Assembly: GCF_000025705.1 (NCBI RefSeq)
Contig: NC_013959.1
Coordinates: 2,550,001-2,614,000, forward strand
Length of the DNA: 64,000 nt
From: Sideroxydans lithotrophicus ES-1
GTDB lineage: Bacteria > Pseudomonadota > Gammaproteobacteria > Burkholderiales > Gallionellaceae
Direction of reading: 5' to 3'
The translations under genes and the position numbers were made by a program. Each line of letters begins with the position of its first letter. Positions within the stretch are counted from its first letter, which is position 1. The notes below the pieces were generated by a model. It had not been told where the DNA came from. It did not search any database and saw nothing but the letters and a program-made list of their open reading frames with translations. Below, one piece after another: positions 60,340 through 64,000 of the stretch.

Positions 60340-61731
60340 ATGTTACCCATGCGCAACTTGCTTCCTCTTCAACTCGCGGTCGTCTTCGCGCTGTGCGCCT
60401 GGCTCTGGATCAAGACCACTGCCGTCGACCCCCTGCCGGATTGGCGCCAGGGCGAGCTGGTGGTCATCGTGCCGCCCGTCGAGATGGAGACCGAAAACGC
60501 CTTCCAGACCGAGCTGGCCGAGCAGTTCGCCCAGCAACTGCAGGTGAAACTGAAGACCATTGCGCTGCCGATAGATCAAAAACTGCCCGCCCTGATGACC
60601 CACAAGGCACATCTGGCAACCGGAGTGCGGGAAACGTCAGATTATGCCTTGCGCTTCAGCAAGACCTACCAGTCGCTCGATGAACTCGTGATCTGTCACG
60701 GCGCCACGCCGGACGACATCGACAATCTTGCCGGGCGAAAACTGGTCGTGGCCGCCGGATCTTCCCAGGAGACCGCCCTGCGCGAGGTTCAGCGCGAGCA
60801 TGACAAGCTTTCCTGGAAATCGCGCAGAGACACCTCGCCTGTCGAATTGCTGGAAGAAGTTGCTGACGGCAAGCTGGACTGCACGGTCGCGAACGAGGAA
60901 CAGCTTGCCACTGCGCGCAACTTCTATCCGGAGTTGGGCAATGCGCTCGATCTCGACTCCCCATCCGAGCTGTCCTGGGCCTTCCCCGCCAACGGCGATA
61001 CCAAACTGTATGACGAAGCGCAAGCGTTCTTCACCCAGATCAAGCAGGATGGCACCTTGCGCCGCCTGATCGACCGCTATTACGGTTACAACGAACGGTT
61101 GAATGCAATAAATGCGGAAGCCTTCATCACCCAGACGCGCACCCTGTTGCCGCATTACCGGCGCTGGTTCGAGGAGGCGGCAGACCTCACCGGCATCGAC
61201 TGGCAGACGCTGGCCGCACTTTCCTACCAGGAATCGCACTGGGACCCCAATGCCACGTCGTACACCAATGTACGCGGCATGATGATGCTGACCGAGGAGA
61301 CCGCCGACCGCATGAATGTGGAGAATCGCCTCGATGCGCATTCCAGCATCCTGGCCGGGGCACGTTATCTGCAACTGCTCAAGGAACAATTGCCGCTGCG
61401 CATGAACGAGGATGACCGGCTATGGATGGCGCTTGCGGCCTACAACCAGGGCATGGGCCATCTGGAGGATGCGCGCATCCTGGCCAGCCAATCCGGACTG
61501 GATCCGGATGTATGGTCGGACGTCAAGCGCATGCTGCCGTTGCTCTCGCGCCCGTCTTTCTACAAAAAGGCCAAACGCGGCAAGGCGCGCGGAGGGGAAG
61601 CCGTAATCCTGGTCGAGACTGTGCGCCTGTACAGCGACATGCTGAGACGACTGGATGCGCAGGACTCGTTGTATCAGTTGCCGCCGATCATGAAGCACGG
61701 CATCCTGGACGGCCTGATCAAACTGCCTTAG
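60340..61731 (+). CDS. MltF-like membrane-bound lytic transglycosylase
   Basis: A 463-residue periplasmic cell-wall enzyme. One N-terminal hydrophobic segment (about 5-24) anchors or exports it; residues about 38-250 form a solute-binding-protein-type domain (LVVIVPP...AGRKLVVAAGSSQETALREVQ...LIDRYYGY), and about 275-430 an SLT lysozyme-like domain with catalytic Glu298 in ALSYQESHWDPNATS. This two-domain order is that of MltF, which cleaves peptidoglycan with formation of anhydro-muropeptides. An ATG three codons downstream (60349) is another possible start. Its end overlaps the convergent SDR gene by four bases. Confidence 0.92.
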   Translation: MLPMRNLLPLQLAVVFALCAWLWIKTTAVDPLPDWRQGELVVIVPPVEMETENAFQTELAEQFAQQLQVKLKTIALPIDQKLPALMTHKAHLATGVRETSDYALRFSKTYQSLDELVICHGATPDDIDNLAGRKLVVAAGSSQETALREVQREHDKLSWKSRRDTSPVELLEEVADGKLDCTVANEEQLATARNFYPELGNALDLDSPSELSWAFPANGDTKLYDEAQAFFTQIKQDGTLRRLIDRYYGYNERLNAINAEAFITQTRTLLPHYRRWFEEAADLTGIDWQTLAALSYQESHWDPNATSYTNVRGMMMLTEETADRMNVENRLDAHSSILAGARYLQLLKEQLPLRMNEDDRLWMALAAYNQGMGHLEDARILASQSGLDPDVWSDVKRMLPLLSRPSFYKKAKRGKARGGEAVILVETVRLYSDMLRRLDAQDSLYQLPPIMKHGILDGLIKLP

Positions 61732-62528
61732 CGTCGCTCCGACAGCAGAAAACGGTTGATCTCCAGTGCGATGAGCGACGGCGCAAAGCCGGGGCTGATC
61801 GCCAGGAGCTTGTTCAGCAGTCCCGGTACCACTACCCCGCTGCCCCGCTGCATCCCCCGATATCCCTTGCGAGCCACCACGCTCGCCGCCATCGGCCTTG
61901 TCCAATGGAACAGCAGTGTGTGCTGTGCCCTCGCGGTCTGCTCGAACCCGGTGCTTGTCGGACCCGGGCATAGCGCCGTCACACTCACGCCGGTTCCACG
62001 CAATTCGCGGCGGATAGCGCGCGAGAAAGACAGCACATAGCTCTTGCTTGCGTAGTACACCGCCATGCCGGGGCCGCCCGGCTGGAATCCGGCCAGCGAA
62101 GCGACGTTGAGTATCTTGCCGCACTTTCTTTCGATCATGCCGGGCAACGCATAGCGCGTCAGTGCAGTCAGCGTGGAGATGTTCAGATGGATCATGCGCT
62201 CGACGACTTCGGGCAGTTCTCCGGCGAAATCGCCGGCATCGCCAACGCCCGCATTGTTGACCAGCACGTCGATGTCGGGCGTGATATCGCTGATCGCCTG
62301 CCATAGCGTCTTGCCTGCATAAGGTTGGGCGATGTCCATCTGGATGATATGCATCGTCGTACCATGCGACCCGCCAAGTTCCTCGGCCAATTCCTGCAGG
62401 CGTTCTGCCCTGCGTGCCGCTACGATCAGATCGTATCCGTCTGCCGCGAACAATCGCGCCAGCTCCATTCCGATGCCGCTGGAAGCACCCGTGATGACTG
62501 CTGTCTTTTTGCCCATATCGATCTCCAT
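61728..62528 (-). CDS. Short-chain dehydrogenase/reductase
   Basis: A 266-residue classical SDR. The NAD(P)-binding motif TGASSGIG (about 14-21), NNAG (VDVLVNNAGVG-like), the catalytic Ser in LNVASLAG and the YxxxK motif (YYASKSY) are all present. The RR pair after the Rossmann start (VAARRAERL) suggests NADP preference. Substrate unknown. An ATG four codons downstream (62516) is the alternative start. It follows the porin-like gene by four bases and may be co-transcribed with it. Confidence 0.92.
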   Translation of the reverse strand: MEIDMGKKTAVITGASSGIGMELARLFAADGYDLIVAARRAERLQELAEELGGSHGTTMHIIQMDIAQPYAGKTLWQAISDITPDIDVLVNNAGVGDAGDFAGELPEVVERMIHLNISTLTALTRYALPGMIERKCGKILNVASLAGFQPGGPGMAVYYASKSYVLSFSRAIRRELRGTGVSVTALCPGPTSTGFEQTARAQHTLLFHWTRPMAASVVARKGYRGMQRGSGVVVPGLLNKLLAISPGFAPSLIALEINRFLLSERR

Positions 62529-62532
62529 GATT

Positions 62533-63759
62533 TCACGGCAGGGCGATCTTCAGCCCGACAGTGATGCTGCGCGTGTACAGCGCCGAGAATTCCTGGCGCG
62601 CATTGCCGACTGGCTGTACCGCCAATCCGTAAACGCTGAGGTGCGGGGTGATCGTCGTCTCGCCATAGGCCGCCAGTTCGTTGCCGTTGTCGGTGAAGTT
62701 GCGCGTATACATCAGCCGCCAGTAACCGGTCTCGCTCATCATGTTCGCCTGCCACACCACATGCAGATAGTCGCGCCCGAGCAGGCGCGGCATCAGGCCC
62801 AGCGGCAAGCCGAATTGCGTGATGGCGCGCTCGAAATAGGCGCGCTCCTCCGCTGCAGTGTAGCCGTGGCCATCATGCAGATATTCGGTGTTCAGCGACG
62901 TGCCGTTCTCGAAGGTGTAGGAGGAACCGAGCAGCAGCGCACTGGCACGCGAAGATGGCGATTGCACGGCATAGGGCTGCGTCGCATCGGCAGGCGACCC
63001 CAACGCCACCGGCAACACCGAAGAACCGAACTCCCCGTACAGCATCAAGGCGTCAGTGGCAGTGTACTGCCCGTGCGCGCCATAGAAGGCACCCAGATGT
63101 GGCGCCTTGACCGCAACCAGTCCCCAGGCGAGCGCGTCCTCGCGCCGGTCGATCTTGCCCAGCCAGCTGTCGCGCCAGGCATCCGGCTGCACCGCGCCAT
63201 AACCGGATCGCACCACCCGCGCCAGCGTCATGCCGTTCTGCATGTCCGGCGTCCAGGAAAGTTTCACCACATCCATGCCGACCAGCTCGCGCATGGGATC
63301 GGTGCGCCCGTTGTCGAAATAGAACGGGCTGGACGGCGAGCGGAACTGCCCCGCGCCCCAGTTCAGCACATCGCGCCCGGCTGCGACGTTCCATCCTTCC
63401 GCCGCGCGCACGCGCACCTGCCACAGGCTGAAATAGCCCTCGCCATGCTGCTGCGTAGCGAAGGCGTTGCCCGTCTCGCGCACCAACCCGATGGGACGTG
63501 CAGTCACACGCACCGTATCGTTCTCGGCCTTGAGGTTGAGGCGCAGTTCCGCGGTATCGCTGCGCTGCGGCAACTGTGCGATCCGGTTGTAGGGGTTCAG
63601 CACGCTGTCGTCGCGCAACACGGTGCTGTTGGCGTAACCGTAGAGCGTCCCGTCCCACGAGGTGCGCCAATCAGCGTCGTCTGCGGAGGCGCATGTCGCG
63701 GCGGAAATGAGCGAGATGAACCACAGAAGCTTAACGCACGACCGCATGACGATGCCCAT
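62533..63759 (-). CDS. Outer-membrane porin-like beta-barrel protein
   Basis: A 408-residue exported protein. The signal peptide covers about residues 1-26 (ending TCASA-DD). The remainder is rich in alternating strands with aromatic girdles (LWQVRVRAAEGWNVAAGRDVLNWGAGQFRSPSSPFYFDNG), a pattern I associate with alginate-export- or DUF1302-like barrels. The chain ends TVGLKIALP without the usual terminal phenylalanine. The start overlaps the preceding membrane-protein gene, so coupling is likely. Substrate unknown. Confidence 0.75.
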   Translation of the reverse strand: MGIVMRSCVKLLWFISLISAATCASADDADWRTSWDGTLYGYANSTVLRDDSVLNPYNRIAQLPQRSDTAELRLNLKAENDTVRVTARPIGLVRETGNAFATQQHGEGYFSLWQVRVRAAEGWNVAAGRDVLNWGAGQFRSPSSPFYFDNGRTDPMRELVGMDVVKLSWTPDMQNGMTLARVVRSGYGAVQPDAWRDSWLGKIDRREDALAWGLVAVKAPHLGAFYGAHGQYTATDALMLYGEFGSSVLPVALGSPADATQPYAVQSPSSRASALLLGSSYTFENGTSLNTEYLHDGHGYTAAEERAYFERAITQFGLPLGLMPRLLGRDYLHVVWQANMMSETGYWRLMYTRNFTDNGNELAAYGETTITPHLSVYGLAVQPVGNARQEFSALYTRSITVGLKIALP

Positions 63760-64000
63760 CTACCCAGTATCCCCACAGCACCAACAGCCACTGCGCCTGC
63801 CCCACCCACGCGATGGCTTGGGCGCCGGGAGGCGGCGCACCGAACAGGTTGCCGGCATAGATAAGCACGAGGAAAGCGACAAGCCCGCGAAATCCCCAGC
63901 GCCCGCTCGCATCGGCAGCCGTCGTGAATCGCGCATACAGCCACACGCCGGCAGCAAACAAGGAACCTTCCACCAGCAGAGTGAGTGGCAGCGACGACCA
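63731..64000 (-). CDS. Integral membrane protein (N-terminus outside the window)
   Basis: The C-terminal 89 residues of a hydrophobic protein whose frame stays open to the right edge. Three membrane helices are visible (SLPLTLLVEGSLFAAGVWLYA, GLVAFLVLIYAGNLF, WLLVLWGYWVDGH) around a GAPPPGA turn. A GTG at 63973 could serve as a start but lies inside the first helix, so the gene probably begins beyond the window. Family not recognised. Confidence 0.65.
   Translation of the reverse strand, partial: WSSLPLTLLVEGSLFAAGVWLYARFTTAADASGRWGFRGLVAFLVLIYAGNLFGAPPPGAQAIAWVGQAQWLLVLWGYWVDGHRHAVVR

Overview
The window is about 64 kb of moderately GC-rich, densely coding DNA from a bacterial chromosome. 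The gene set (SerC, DnaE, Fur, RlhA, SthA, Hsp15, a MetG with a C-terminal tRNA-binding domain, many c-di-GMP enzymes, FTR1-type iron uptake, a diheme cytochrome c) suggests a betaproteobacterium, perhaps a Gallionellaceae-like or related Nitrosomonadales organism. That placement is inferred from gene content, not from a search.

Layout. 1-5.4 kb: a PAS-GGDEF-EAL protein cut by the window edge, an EEP-family hydrolase and an M17 aminopeptidase. 5.4-7.3 kb: a large hairpin repeat, then thyA and folA, separated by a 467-bp element that carries a four-helix-bundle gene. 7.8-12.5 kb: a three-gene operon of membrane-anchored trehalose-6-phosphate synthase, trehalose phosphatase and a GH15 glycosidase. 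12.5-16.5 kb: a cation/proton antiporter, then a cupredoxin/FTR1/outer-membrane-protein operon divergent from fur across a Fur box. 16.6-33.1 kb: mostly housekeeping genes (rlhA, a GGDEF-EAL protein, an ATP-grasp gene overlapping serC, an exported Arg/Asp-rich protein, a thioredoxin, hslR, an arginine/lysine/ornithine decarboxylase, dcd, metG, sthA). 33.2-35.1 kb: a small AT-richer accessory patch with a nuclease-like gene and an mqsRA toxin-antitoxin pair with its palindromic operator. 35.2-44.3 kb: a hemerythrin and a nine-gene V/A-type ATPase operon (G-C-I-K-F-E-A-B-D). 44.4-51.6 kb: a six-gene operon for a complex I/group 4 hydrogenase-like membrane complex. 51.7-55.4 kb: a CBS-PAS-GGDEF protein and a Crp/Fnr regulator. 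55.6-59.2 kb: dnaE, carrying a 30-codon in-frame repeat insertion. 59.5-64 kb: a diheme cytochrome, tRNA-Ser(CGA) with a disrupted tRNA-Ser-like copy next to it, an MltF-like transglycosylase, an SDR, a porin-like protein and a partial membrane protein.

Two things stand out. First, the hydrogenase-like operon keeps the small-subunit iron-sulfur ligands and the ion-pumping subunits. Its large subunit has serine or glycine where all four [NiFe] cysteines should be, and there is no ferredoxin subunit. This fits the poorly understood energy-converting-hydrogenase-related (Ehr) class. It lies directly upstream of, and on the same strand as, a complete V/A-type ATPase. Second, elements bounded by AGGATTT inverted ends and built from GGGATTT repeats occur twice. 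One contains the four-helix-bundle gene between thyA and folA and supplies the dihydrofolate reductase N-terminus. The other is a 90-bp version inserted in frame inside dnaE. Together they look like a full and a minimal copy of a mobile repeat cassette.
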